A stretch of DNA of 64,000 nt. Source: Microbacterium sp. RU33B (GTDB lineage: Bacteria > Actinomycetota > Actinomycetes > Actinomycetales > Microbacteriaceae). Below the pieces are notes generated by a model, which saw nothing but the letters and a program-made list of their open reading frames with translations, had not been told where the DNA came from and did no database searches. Numbering within the stretch: position 1 is the first letter of the stretch; each line of letters begins with the position of its first letter. The stretch lies in contig NZ_FTPO01000002.1 in assembly GCF_900155915.1 (NCBI RefSeq), forward strand, positions 310,001-374,000, in the 5' to 3' direction. Shown one piece after another: positions 24,064 to 33,212 of the stretch. The position numbers were made by a program, and so were the translations under genes.

Positions 24064-25080
24064 TCAGGCCGAGTCGCGCACCACGAGCTCGGTGTCGAGG
24101 ATCGTGACGTGGCGCGGCGACTGCCCCGCCAGCAGACCCAGCAGTGTCGACGCCATCCGCTCGCCCTGGAGGAACGACGGCTGGCGCATCGTGGTGAGCT
24201 GAGGGCGCACCGTCGTGGCCACCGGGGAGTCGTCGAAACCCATGATCGCGATGTCGTCGGGCACCCGGAGCCCTGCGCGGGCGAGCACCTGCAGGGCACC
24301 GCGGGCCATGAGGTCGCTGGCCGCGAAGATCGCCTCGGGGAGCTCGCCGCCGCGATCGAGGATCCGCTGCATCGCCGCGGCGCCGCCGTCGGCGGTGAAG
24401 CCGCCCTCTTCGACATCGCTCTCGGGGAGCCCGGCGGCGCTCATGGCCTCGCGGTATCCCTGCAGCCGGTCGAGCCCTGCCGGCATCGTGAGCGGACCCG
24501 TGATCGAGGCGATCCGCCGGTGCCCGCGTCCGATCAGGTACTGCGTGGCCAGCCGCCCGCCCTCGACGTTGTCGACGTCGACGTAGTAGTCGCGTTCGCG
24601 CTCACGCGCCGGGCGACCGCCGTACACGACCGGCACCGCGGCGGCGATGCGGTCGATGTAGGTGTCGCTCGTGTGGTGCGAGACGATGAACGCACCGTCG
24701 ACGGCGCCGGAGCGGATGTACGACGTGGTCTTGTCGCCCGGGTCGTCGCTCGCGATGAAGAGGTTCAGCACGTAGTCCGAGCGACCGAGTTCGGCGTTGA
24801 TGCCCGACACGATGGCCGCGAAGAAGGGGTCGCCGAAGAACCGCGTGGTGTCTTCGGGCACGATGAGCGCCAGGGCGTGCGTCTGCCGGCTCGCGAGCGA
24901 GCGGGCAGCGCGGTTGGGCACGTAGTTCAAGGCGGCGATCGCGCGCTGGACCGACTCGAGGGCCGCGGGGCTCACGGCCGTCGAGCCGTTCACGACGCGC
25001 GACACGGTCGATCGCGAGACCCCCGCAGCAGCGGCGACCTCCTCGATCGTGACGGTGTCACGCAGCGCGTCGATGCTCAT
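24064..25080 (-). CDS. LacI family repressor, CebR-like
   Basis: 338 residues. The N-terminal LacI HTH (VTIEEVAAAAGVSRSTVSRVVNGSTAVSPAALESVQRAIAALNYVPNRAARSL) is followed by a periplasmic-binding-like sensor domain with VYGGRP, GHRRIASITGPL and FDDSPVATTVRPQLTTMRQP. It is the last gene after bglB (20-base gap). The three TGGGAGCGCTCCCA-like boxes upstream of the operon match the operator known for CebR/CelR, whose inducers are cellobiose or cello-oligosaccharides. It therefore most likely represses this operon. Confidence 0.9.
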   Translation of the reverse strand: MSIDALRDTVTIEEVAAAAGVSRSTVSRVVNGSTAVSPAALESVQRAIAALNYVPNRAARSLASRQTHALALIVPEDTTRFFGDPFFAAIVSGINAELGRSDYVLNLFIASDDPGDKTTSYIRSGAVDGAFIVSHHTSDTYIDRIAAAVPVVYGGRPARERERDYYVDVDNVEGGRLATQYLIGRGHRRIASITGPLTMPAGLDRLQGYREAMSAAGLPESDVEEGGFTADGGAAAMQRILDRGGELPEAIFAASDLMARGALQVLARAGLRVPDDIAIMGFDDSPVATTVRPQLTTMRQPSFLQGERMASTLLGLLAGQSPRHVTILDTELVVRDSA

Positions 25081-25100
25081 CCGATGATTCTCTCCGAAGT

Positions 25101-26600
25101 TCAGCTCAGGGCGCCGACCGGCGCGGGGTTCAGCGATCGGTCGGCGATGATGCGCATGTACTCGCGGCCGCTGTCCTTGATCGAACGCTGCTGGGTGTCG
25201 TAGTCGACGCGGATGATGCCGAAGCGCTTCTCGTACCCCCAGGCCCACTCGAAGTTGTCGAGCATCGACCAGTAGAAGTAGCCCCGCACGTCGACGCCGG
25301 CCTCGGCTGCGTCGAGCGTAGCGCCGAGGTGCGCGCGCAGGAACTCCGTGCGCTCCTCGTCGTGTACGCGGGGTTCTCCGTCGTCGATGACGAGTTCGTC
25401 GTCGTACGCGGCACCGTTCTCGGTGACGTAGAGGACCGTGCCGGCGGGCTCGGCGTACTCGTTCCAGACACGCGTGAGGAGGCGGGTCAGCCCTTCGGAC
25501 TGCACCTCCCAGTTCATGTTGGTGCGGGCGAGTCCGCGCTCGTTGGAGTGACCGCTGCCCGCCGGGAACGGAGACCGACCCGGCCGGTCGGTGGGGGCGT
25601 CGCCGCCCTTCACGGGCACCGCGGGCGCCTCTGCGCTCACCAGGTCGCCGTGGTAGTAGTTCACGCCGAGCGCGTCGATGTGCGTGGAGATGGCCTCGAG
25701 ATCGCCGGGGAGGATCGCCGCTTCGAGGGCGGCGACGGCTGCGGCATCCACGGCACGGATGTCTTCGACGATGTCGGCGGGGTACTCGCCCCGGAACACC
25801 GGGTCGAGGAACCAGCGGTTGTGCTGGCCGTCGAGGCGCCGCGCGGCGTCGACATCGGCCGGGTTCGCCGGATCCTTCGGGTCGGCGACCGTGAAGTTGA
25901 GCGTGATGCCGAGATCGAGCGAGGAGTCGCGGGCGCGCAGCTCGCGCACGGTCTGGCCGTGGCCGAGCAGCAGGTGGTGCGCCGCGAGGAGGCCCTCCTC
26001 GACGCTGTAGTGGCCCGGTGCGTGCAGACCCGCGGTGTAGCTGAGGAACGACGAGCACCACGGCTCGTTCAGCGTCGTCCACACCTTCACGCGATCGCCG
26101 AGCGCGTCGTGCATGTCGAGCGCGTACTCGGTGAACAGGTCGGAGGTGGCCCGGTTGGTCCAGCCCCCCTTCTCCTGCAGCGCCTGCGGGAGATCCCAGT
26201 GGTACAGCGTCAGCCACGGCAGGATGTCGGCCTCGAGCAGCTCGTCGACGAGGCGGCTGTAGAAGTCGACGCCCTTCGGGTTGAGCGCCCCGCCGTCGGG
26301 CCGCACGCGCGACCACGACGTCGAGAAGCGGTACGTCTGCAGCCCCATCGACCTCATGAGAGCGACGTCGTCGCGGTAGAGGTGGTAGTGGTTGCACGCG
26401 ACATCGCCGTTGTCGGCGTTGATCACCGCACCGGGCACACGGGAGAAGGCATCCCAGATCGAATCCCGGCGGCCGTCCTCGTGGGCGGCGCCCTCGATCT
26501 GGTACGCGGCGGTGGCCGCTCCGAACAGGAAGTCGGCGGGGAAGGGGCGGGGGGCGTGCGACTGCATGAGCGCAGATTCCTGACTGTGTGTGGTGCTCAT
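25101..26600 (-). CDS. GH1 beta-glucosidase
   Basis: 499 residues, glycoside hydrolase family 1 TIM barrel. N-terminal FLFGAATAAYQIEGA; acid/base Glu179 in TTLNEPW; nucleophile Glu394 in YVTENGAAYDDE. No signal peptide, so it acts in the cytosol on imported cello-oligosaccharides, like BglC of streptomycetes. It starts 7 bases after the stop of the upstream permease gene; the in-frame ATG 12 codons later is an alternative start. Part of the cebEFG-bglB-cebR operon. Confidence 0.94.
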   Translation of the reverse strand: MSTTHSQESALMQSHAPRPFPADFLFGAATAAYQIEGAAHEDGRRDSIWDAFSRVPGAVINADNGDVACNHYHLYRDDVALMRSMGLQTYRFSTSWSRVRPDGGALNPKGVDFYSRLVDELLEADILPWLTLYHWDLPQALQEKGGWTNRATSDLFTEYALDMHDALGDRVKVWTTLNEPWCSSFLSYTAGLHAPGHYSVEEGLLAAHHLLLGHGQTVRELRARDSSLDLGITLNFTVADPKDPANPADVDAARRLDGQHNRWFLDPVFRGEYPADIVEDIRAVDAAAVAALEAAILPGDLEAISTHIDALGVNYYHGDLVSAEAPAVPVKGGDAPTDRPGRSPFPAGSGHSNERGLARTNMNWEVQSEGLTRLLTRVWNEYAEPAGTVLYVTENGAAYDDELVIDDGEPRVHDEERTEFLRAHLGATLDAAEAGVDVRGYFYWSMLDNFEWAWGYEKRFGIIRVDYDTQQRSIKDSGREYMRIIADRSLNPAPVGALS

Positions 26601-26607
26601 CTCGGCA

Positions 26608-27522
26608 TCAGCCCTTGACGGCGCCGGCCATGATGCCGCTCACCAGCTGCTTGCCGGCGAAGGCGAAGAGCAGGAGGAGCGGGATGGTCGCCAGCAGCAC
26701 GCCGGCGAGCACGATGGAGTAGTCGACGAAGTAGTTCGCCTGCAGCAGCGAGAGCGCGACGGGGAGGGTCGGGCTCTGGCGGTCGAGCACGATGAAGGGC
26801 CAGAAGAACTGGTTCCACGCGCCGACGAACGTGAACAGGAAGAGCATCGCGGCGGCCGGTCGCGCCGCGACGGCGCCGACCGTCCAGAACGTGCGGATCA
26901 TGGACGCCCCGTCGACGCGGGCCGCCTCGATGAGCTCGTCGGGGACCGACTGCTGGAGGTACTGCGTCATCCAGAACACGCCGAACGCGCTGGTGAGGGC
27001 CGGGACGATGACCGCGCCGATGTTGCCCGTCCAGCCGAGATCGGCGAACAGGATGTACAGCGGCACGACGCCGAGCTGCATCGGCACCGCCATGGTCGCC
27101 ACGACGAAGGCCAGCAGCCACTTGCCGCCGCGGAAGCGGAGCTTGGCGAAGGCCCAGCCCGCGAGCGTGGAGAACAGGACGACGGATGCCGCGATCACGG
27201 TCGAGCTGAAGATCGAGTTCCACAGCGCGAGCCAGAAGTTGACGGCGGGATCGTTCATCACCGACAGCGCGTTGGGGATGAAGTTGCCCCCGGGCAGCCA
27301 CGACATGTCGGGGTCATTGATCGTCGAGGAGTCCCCCGAGCCGATCAGGAACGACCAGTAGTAGGGGAAGATCGCCGACACGGCGACGACGCCCAGGCCC
27401 ATGTAGACCCAGAACCCGGCGCGGACGCCGCGGATCTTGGTGGTGCGCGCGCCCCGACGGCTGCGCTTGGCGTTCGGAATGCCCTCCTCGACGATCGCGA
27501 GGGGCGGTGTGCTGATGCTCAT
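26608..27522 (-). CDS. Sugar ABC transporter permease, CebG-like
   Basis: 304-residue MalG-type inner-membrane subunit. Six helices; the first reads GFWVYMGLGVVAVSAIFPYYWSFLIG, and the EAA loop EAARVDGASMIRTFWTVGAVAARPAA contacts the ATPase. ATG 27522 overlaps the stop of the partner permease (ATGA). No ATPase gene is in the operon, as in Streptomyces ceb operons, where the shared ATPase MsiK serves several importers; I infer the same here. Confidence 0.92.
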   Translation of the reverse strand: MSISTPPLAIVEEGIPNAKRSRRGARTTKIRGVRAGFWVYMGLGVVAVSAIFPYYWSFLIGSGDSSTINDPDMSWLPGGNFIPNALSVMNDPAVNFWLALWNSIFSSTVIAASVVLFSTLAGWAFAKLRFRGGKWLLAFVVATMAVPMQLGVVPLYILFADLGWTGNIGAVIVPALTSAFGVFWMTQYLQQSVPDELIEAARVDGASMIRTFWTVGAVAARPAAAMLFLFTFVGAWNQFFWPFIVLDRQSPTLPVALSLLQANYFVDYSIVLAGVLLATIPLLLLFAFAGKQLVSGIMAGAVKG

Positions 27523-28547
27523 CGCTGGACTCCCTTCCGTGTGCGGCGGGGCGCGGTGACGCCGCGTCCGCCCTCGTCGCGCACGAGGCGCCGCGTGATG
27601 AGCAGGTTGATGAGCCCGATCACGACGATGATGATGAACAGGATCCAGGCCAGCGCTGCGGCTCGACCGAAGTTGAACTCGCCCCAGCCGATGTTGTACA
27701 GGTACAGCGTGATCGTCAGCCACTGCTGGGCGGAACCGCCCTGGCCCGTGTTGTCGAACATGCGCGGCTCGTCGAAGATCTGCAGACCGCCGATGGTCGA
27801 GGTGATGATGACGAAGATGAGCGTGGGGCGCAGCGACGGGAGCGTGATGCTCCAGAACTGCCGGAAGGCGTTCGCGCCGTCGACGGTGGCGGCCTCGTAG
27901 TACTCGCGCGGGACGGCCTGCATGGCGGCCAGAAGGATCAGCGCGTTGTACCCGGTCCAGCGGAAGTTGACCATCGTCGCGATGGCGATGTGGCTCCAGA
28001 ACGGGTCCTTGTGCCACGGGATCGGGCTGAGGCCGATGTTGCTGAGGATGTTGTTCACGAGACCGTAGTTGTCTCCGAACATGTTGCTGAAGATCAGGGC
28101 GACGGCGACCGGTGCCATGACGAAGGGCAGCAGGACGCTCATGCGCCAGAACGTCTTGGCGCGGATGTTGCGGTCGAGCATGGCGGCGATGAAGATCGCG
28201 AGCACCAGCTGGGGCACCGAGGACAGCAGGAAGATGCTGAAGGTGTTGCGCAGCGCGGTCCAGAACTTCGGGTCGTTCAGGATCCAGATGTACTGCTCGA
28301 ATCCGACGAATTCGCCGGAGTTGCGCACGAGGTCCCATTCCTGGAACGAGATCGCGGCGGTGAAGACGATGGGGAACAGGCCCACGATCGCGAACAGGAT
28401 GAAGAACGGCGCGATGTAGACGTAGGGGGAGTACTTCAGATCCCAGCGGCTCACCTTGTTGCGGAAGGAGAGGGCGGGTCTCGGCTGCTCCGGGGAAGGA
28501 GCGCGCCGGCTGGATGAGGCGCTGGCGCGGGTGTCGGTCGCAGTCAC
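27519..28547 (-). CDS. Sugar ABC transporter permease, CebF-like
   Basis: 342-residue MalF-type permease with a cytoplasmic N-terminus of about 40 residues, first helix YVYIAPFFILFAIVGLFPIVFTAAISF and EAA loop YEAATVDGANAFRQFWSITLPSLRPT. Partner of the subunit that overlaps its 3' end by 4 bases. It lies 88 bases downstream of the binding-protein gene, across a long hairpin. Confidence 0.93.
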   Translation of the reverse strand: MTATDTRASASSSRRAPSPEQPRPALSFRNKVSRWDLKYSPYVYIAPFFILFAIVGLFPIVFTAAISFQEWDLVRNSGEFVGFEQYIWILNDPKFWTALRNTFSIFLLSSVPQLVLAIFIAAMLDRNIRAKTFWRMSVLLPFVMAPVAVALIFSNMFGDNYGLVNNILSNIGLSPIPWHKDPFWSHIAIATMVNFRWTGYNALILLAAMQAVPREYYEAATVDGANAFRQFWSITLPSLRPTLIFVIITSTIGGLQIFDEPRMFDNTGQGGSAQQWLTITLYLYNIGWGEFNFGRAAALAWILFIIIVVIGLINLLITRRLVRDEGGRGVTAPRRTRKGVQR

Positions 28548-28588
28548 GATGGGCTCCGTATCGGCGGGGTGGACGAGGGTGGAATCAA

Positions 28589-28625
28589 CGATGCGGGCCG
28601 CGCCGCCGGGGCGCGGCCCGCATCG
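28589..28625 (-). terminator. Intercistronic hairpin between binding-protein and permease genes
   Basis: Perfect 16-bp stem: cgatgcgggccgcgcc (28589-28604) with its complement at 28610-28625 and a 5-base loop, 11 bases past the cebE stop. No T-run follows. Likely a partial terminator or mRNA stabiliser that keeps binding-protein levels above permease levels. Confidence 0.75.
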
Positions 28626-28635
28626 CTGTCAGGGA

Positions 28636-29913
28636 TCAGAAGGCCGAGACCTCAGCGACCCACGTCTCCCACGACGTCTTCTGGTCCTCGACACCATCGA
28701 ACACGCGGTTCACCGCGTTCTGGAGGGCATCGTGGTACTTGAAGTAGTTCGCGTCCTTGTACGGCGTGACCGTGATGGCCTCGGACCGCTCGGCGAAGAT
28801 CTGACCGGTCGGCGCGTTGTTGAAGAACTCGTTCGTCGAGTCGGTGATCGCGGGGTCGCTCTGGGCCTCGATCGCGCTCGGGAACTGTCCGGCGTTGACG
28901 AACGTCTTGGCCTGCTGCTCGGGAGCGGTCAGCCAGTCGGCGAGCGCGAGCGCCGCCTCGACGTTCTTGCCGTTCTCGGGAACGGTCAGGTACGAGCCGC
29001 CCCAGTTGGCGCCGCCGTTCGGGAAGACGTTGGCGACCTCCCAGCCGGTGACGTCGGGAGCGTTGCCCGAGATGATGCCGAGCATCCAGCCGGGGCAGAG
29101 CATCGTGGCGAACTCGCCGTTGGCCATCGACGCGTTCCAGTCGTCGCTCCACTGGCCCGAGTACGCGGCGTTGGGCACGGCGCGCTCGACGACGAGGTTG
29201 TAGGCCTCTTCGATCTCGGGGTTCTCGGTGGCGATGACGGTGCCGTCGGGCTCCGTGTACGTGTACTCCATCTGGTTCACGATGCCCTGGAGCACCGAGT
29301 TGGCCGCGTCGATCATCGGCTTGCCGGTGGCGGCCTTGTACTTGTCGGCCACGTCGAAGAAGTTGCCCCAGTCGCCGTCGAACAGCGTGGCGACCTCGTC
29401 GGGGGTCGAGGGGAGGCCTGCGGCGGCGAACAGGTCGGCGCGGTAGCAGATGGCCTGCGGTCCGATGTCGGTGCCGAAGCCTACGAGGCGTCCGTCTCCG
29501 TCGGTGGCGCCGGCTTCCTTCCAGTCGAGCCAGCGGCCCTTGGCGCTTTCGGGAACCTCGGCGAGGAGGTCGGAGTACTGCATCGCCTCGGCGAACCAGT
29601 CGATCTCGACGGCCTCGATGTCGGCGAGGCCTTCCTTGCCGAGCTTCTGGAAGAAGTTCGCACGGGCGTCGCCGGACTCGGCCGCCTTGTTGTGGACGAT
29701 CTTCACGTTCGGGTTCTCGTCCATGTACTCCTGGAGGAGTTCATCGGTGTAGCCGAAGTTGTTGAAGGTGGCCAGCGTCAGCGTGATCTCGCCGTCGCCA
29801 CCGCCTTCCGTGCTGGTGCCGCCGCCACCACCGGCGCAGCCGGCGAGGATGATCGCGGAGGTTGTTGCGACGCCGGCCACGAGGCCGATGCGACGCAGTG
29901 CGCGTGAATTCAC
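28636..29913 (-). CDS. Sugar-binding lipoprotein, CebE-like
   Basis: 425-residue extracellular solute-binding protein (family 1). The signal peptide runs MNSRALRRIGLVAGVATTSAIILAGC, with the lipid-attachment Cys in ILAGC, then a Gly/Ser linker. The mature domain starts ITLTLATFNNFGYTDELLQEYM. Start is GTG 29913 because AAAGGAG lies 5 bases upstream. First gene of the operon; three CebR-like boxes lie 67-135 bases upstream. Cellobiose or cello-oligosaccharide is the inferred ligand. Confidence 0.92.
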   Translation of the reverse strand: MNSRALRRIGLVAGVATTSAIILAGCAGGGGGTSTEGGGDGEITLTLATFNNFGYTDELLQEYMDENPNVKIVHNKAAESGDARANFFQKLGKEGLADIEAVEIDWFAEAMQYSDLLAEVPESAKGRWLDWKEAGATDGDGRLVGFGTDIGPQAICYRADLFAAAGLPSTPDEVATLFDGDWGNFFDVADKYKAATGKPMIDAANSVLQGIVNQMEYTYTEPDGTVIATENPEIEEAYNLVVERAVPNAAYSGQWSDDWNASMANGEFATMLCPGWMLGIISGNAPDVTGWEVANVFPNGGANWGGSYLTVPENGKNVEAALALADWLTAPEQQAKTFVNAGQFPSAIEAQSDPAITDSTNEFFNNAPTGQIFAERSEAITVTPYKDANYFKYHDALQNAVNRVFDGVEDQKTSWETWVAEVSAF

Positions 29914-29979
29914 GTTCACTCCTTTGTGTGATTGATTCGGGTCGTGCAAGTGCGTGGATCGCGTCCTGTCCCGGGGGGA

Positions 29980-30048
29980 TGGGAGCGCTCTCACCGAACG
30001 CACATGACGCTATGGGATCGCTCCCACGATGTCAAGAGAGCGCTCCCA
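29980..30048 (-). promoter_or_regulatory. Three CebR-type operator boxes
   Basis: Boxes at 29980-29993 (TGGGAGCGCTCTCA), 30013-30026 (TGGGATCGCTCCCA) and 30035-30048 (AGAGAGCGCTCCCA) match the TGGGAGCGCTCCCA operator of actinobacterial CebR/CelR with 1, 1 and 2 mismatches. Starts are 33 and 22 bases apart, i.e. about 3 and 2 helical turns, so repressors would sit on one face. Confidence 0.85.
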
Positions 30049-30157
30049 AAGGGCCGGTCACGGTTTGATCACAGCATCCGCCGCCCGCGGACGGAGCGCG
30101 GGGCGCGCGCGCTCTAGACTGGGACGGCACACCCACCAGCGACATCCGGAGCCTCGA

Positions 30158-30402
30158 ATGCCCACCATCGTCGTCGACGTCATGCCCAAGGCCGAGCTGC
30201 TGGACCCGCAGGGGAAGGCCGTGTCCGGAGCACTCTCCCGGATGGGCGTGGACTCCTTCGCCGGCGTCCGCATCGGCAAGCGCTTCGAGCTCACCGTCGA
30301 GGGCGAGGTCGACGATGCGCTCCTGACCCAGGTGCGCCAGCTCGCCGACGACGTCCTCTCCAACTCGGTGATCGAAGACGTCGTCTCGATCGAGGTCGTC
30401 GA

Positions 30403-30406
<4 letters not shown>
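30158..30406 (+). CDS. purS: FGAM synthase subunit PurS
   Basis: 82-residue small subunit of the three-part formylglycinamidine ribonucleotide synthase (PurSQL). Sequence [44 protein letters not shown] is characteristic. It dimerises and bridges PurQ and PurL. Start ATG 30158 has CCGGAG upstream. The stop overlaps the purQ start (GTGA). purL does not follow and is not in the window. Confidence 0.96.
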
Positions 30407-31110
<704 letters not shown>

Positions 31111-31132
31111 CCCTTCGACGAGTTCAGGGACC
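31111..31132. repeat. Degenerate REP copy (cccttcgacgagttcaggga)
   Basis: Reverse-orientation variant of the cctgagcttgtcgaaggg repeat directly after the purQ stop. With the following cctgtcctgaggg it can form only a weak hairpin between convergent genes. Confidence 0.45.
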
Positions 31133-31151
31133 TGTCCTGAGGGCCACGGGG

Positions 31152-31583
31152 TCAGACTGTGCCTGCGGGCGGCCAGACGCCGATGATGAGGGCCATGACG
31201 ACGACGGTCACGAGCTCGTGCGCGATGTTCATCGTGGTCAGCTGGGACGGCCGGCCCTCGAAGACGTCGTGCGTGATGAAGCGGGCGGCGGTGAACCCTC
31301 CCCACAGCGTCACACCCGTGACGATCGCCGAGATGAGGTAGCCGCCACCGTAGAAGTGCCAGGCGATCGCGGTCGATCCCGCGAGCACCCAGGCCGTGAG
31401 GAAGCTCACCACGACAGTGACCATGATCGGCAGGACGGCGCTCGAGTTCGCGGTGCGATCGACCCGCGCCAGCTTCTCCCACCTCGTGCCGAACACCTTC
31501 GGCGAGTACCAGACGGTGCCGACGACCATGCTCGACAGCGTCGCGAGCAGCACCGCCCAGTAGTTGATCTCGGGAATCCCCAT
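31152..31583 (-). CDS. DUF1761 membrane protein
   Basis: 143 residues, four predicted helices. Begins NYWAVLLATLSSMVVGTVWYSPKVFGTRWEKL, the DUF1761 signature (helix followed by WYSP.FG..W), then two helices and HELVTVVVMALIIGVW. Function unknown in the family. Start ATG 31583 has GGGGAGG 6 bases upstream; a TAGCCT -10 lies at 31611-31616, so this mRNA has a short leader. Divergent from the dehydrogenase gene. Confidence 0.85.
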   Translation of the reverse strand: MGIPEINYWAVLLATLSSMVVGTVWYSPKVFGTRWEKLARVDRTANSSAVLPIMVTVVVSFLTAWVLAGSTAIAWHFYGGGYLISAIVTGVTLWGGFTAARFITHDVFEGRPSQLTTMNIAHELVTVVVMALIIGVWPPAGTV

Positions 31584-31655
31584 GATCGCCTCCCCTTCGT
31601 TTCGAGCGCGAGGCTACTCCTGCCGTCGCTCTGCCGGGTGGCGGCGCGCACCGGG

Positions 31656-31661
31656 TAGCGT
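31656..31661 (+). promoter_or_regulatory. -10 hexamer TAGCGT, leaderless promoter
   Basis: Six bases before GTG 31668. Confidence 0.55.
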
Positions 31662-31667
31662 CGAACC

Positions 31668-32588
31668 GTGACCTTCGTGCTCTCCGTGCCCGCCCAGACC
31701 CTCGCCGACGACCTCGCCGACCTGACCGATCGCATCGAGATCGTCGAATGGCGGATGGACTCGCCCGCCCCCCGCGCGCGCATCGACATCGTGGTCCCGC
31801 CGTACATGAACGCGGGCAAGATCTTCCCCCTGCTCGACGGGCTCGAGACCGGCCTCGTGCAGGGTCAGTCGATCGGATACGAGGGCATCTCCGACGCGCT
31901 GCCTGCGGGGCACCGCTTCGCCAACGCGTCGTCGGTCCACGAGACCTCGACCGCGGAGCTCGCCGTCGCCCTGACGCTCGCGGTGCAGCGTCACCTGCCG
32001 GGCTTCGTCCGCGCGCAGGATGAGGGCGAATGGACGTCGGTCTTCGCGGAGAGCCTCGCCGACCGCCGCGTGCTGCTGGTCGGGTACGGCGGGATCGGCA
32101 AGGCGGTCGCCGCCCGCCTGGCCCCCTTCGAAGTCACCCTGCGCGCGGTCGCCTCACGGGCGCGCGTCGAAGACGGGATGCCGGTCCACGCCGTGTCGGA
32201 GCTGCCCGAGCTCCTCCCCGAGACCGACATCGTCATCCTGAGCCTTCCGGGCGGCGAGGAGACGCGGCACATCGTCGACGACGCGTTCCTGTCGGCGCTC
32301 CCCGACGGCGCGCTCATCGTCAACGTCGGCCGCGGCCCGCTCATCGACACCGACGCGCTCGTGCGGCATGCCGAGGCGGGGCGCATCCGCGCCGGGCTCG
32401 ACGTGACCGACCCCGAGCCGCTGCCGTCCGATCACCCGCTGTGGAGCGCCCCCGGCATCCTGATCTCCCCTCACGTGGGCGGAGCGTCGACCGCGATGCG
32501 CCCCCGCATCGCGGCGCTCGTCCGTCGCCAGGTCGAACGGATGCTCGCCGGAGAAGAGCCCGTCAACGTGGTGGTCGACAAGCGCTGA
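31668..32588 (+). CDS. D-2-hydroxyacid dehydrogenase (phosphoglycerate-dehydrogenase-like)
   Basis: 306 residues. NAD-binding fold with VLLVGYGGIGKAVAARLAPFEVTLRAVASRAR (about 123-155) and the catalytic signature LIVNVGRGPLIDTDALVRHAEAGRIRAGLDVTDPEPL (Arg and Glu in place), then the His region ISPHVGGAS. Reduces a 2-keto acid with NAD(P)H; glyoxylate or hydroxypyruvate reductase activity is plausible. Because the purine pathway nearby consumes glyoxylate, a glyoxylate link is possible but unproven. GTG 31668 is leaderless. Confidence 0.9.
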   Translation: MTFVLSVPAQTLADDLADLTDRIEIVEWRMDSPAPRARIDIVVPPYMNAGKIFPLLDGLETGLVQGQSIGYEGISDALPAGHRFANASSVHETSTAELAVALTLAVQRHLPGFVRAQDEGEWTSVFAESLADRRVLLVGYGGIGKAVAARLAPFEVTLRAVASRARVEDGMPVHAVSELPELLPETDIVILSLPGGEETRHIVDDAFLSALPDGALIVNVGRGPLIDTDALVRHAEAGRIRAGLDVTDPEPLPSDHPLWSAPGILISPHVGGASTAMRPRIAALVRRQVERMLAGEEPVNVVVDKR

Positions 32589-32598
32589 GCGCCCGCGG

Positions 32599-33168
32599 TC
32601 ACCGGGTGTCGATGTCGGCGCCCGACCACAGGTCGGAGCACTCGACACGCGTCGCCCCGTGCGCGGCCAGGTAGCGACCCGCGCCACGGTCTCCCGTCGA
32701 CTCGGCTGCCACGGCGCCCCAGTGGTCTCGACCGATCAGGACCGGATGCCCCGGAACGCCCGCGTAGACGGCCTGCACGAGGGCATCCGCCCGTGACGAC
32801 GTCGCGGCGAGGATGCGTGCCACCGCCGAGGCGGGGAGGTCGGGGGTGTCGACGGGCACGATCACGACCGCCTGCGCGCCACCCTCGTCGGCGTGTGCGA
32901 GGCCGGCGCGCAGCGACTCCGACACGCCCTCCGCCCATCGCGCGGCGACGATGCTCTCGACCCCGCGGGGGACGAACGCGGTCGCCGTCGCTGCGGCGGC
33001 GCCGAGCACGACCACGACGCGGGTGCATCCGCCGCCCTCCAGCGCCTCGACGGCACGGGCGATCCACGGCTCGCCGTCCGCCGTGCGGGCCAGGGCCTTG
33101 GGCGAGCCGAATCGCGATCCGGCTCCCGCCGCGAGGACGACGCCGAGCACCGAGCCATCCATGGTCAC
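32599..33168 (-). CDS. MobA/MocA-like nucleotidyltransferase
   Basis: 189 residues, GT-A fold of molybdenum-cofactor nucleotidyltransferases: LGVVLAAGAGSRFGSPKAL (NTP-binding loop), VDTPDLPASAVARIL, and GHPVLIGRDHW. MocA attaches CMP to molybdopterin for xanthine-dehydrogenase-family enzymes. The gene is divergent from xdhC and the hydroxylase genes, so cofactor maturation for that enzyme is the natural reading. Start is GTG 33168 or ATG 33162; a TACGCT hexamer at 33172-33177 fits neither perfectly. Confidence 0.85.
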   Translation of the reverse strand: MTMDGSVLGVVLAAGAGSRFGSPKALARTADGEPWIARAVEALEGGGCTRVVVVLGAAAATATAFVPRGVESIVAARWAEGVSESLRAGLAHADEGGAQAVVIVPVDTPDLPASAVARILAATSSRADALVQAVYAGVPGHPVLIGRDHWGAVAAESTGDRGAGRYLAAHGATRVECSDLWSGADIDTR

Positions 33169-33200
33169 GACAGCGTAGCAACGGCGTAACGTGCTCGACC

Positions 33201-33206
33201 TAGCAT
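33201..33206 (+). promoter_or_regulatory. -10 hexamer TAGCAT, leaderless promoter of xdhC operon
   Basis: Six bases before ATG 33213, favouring that start over the in-frame GTG 33207. Confidence 0.55.
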
Positions 33207-33212
33207 GTGAGG

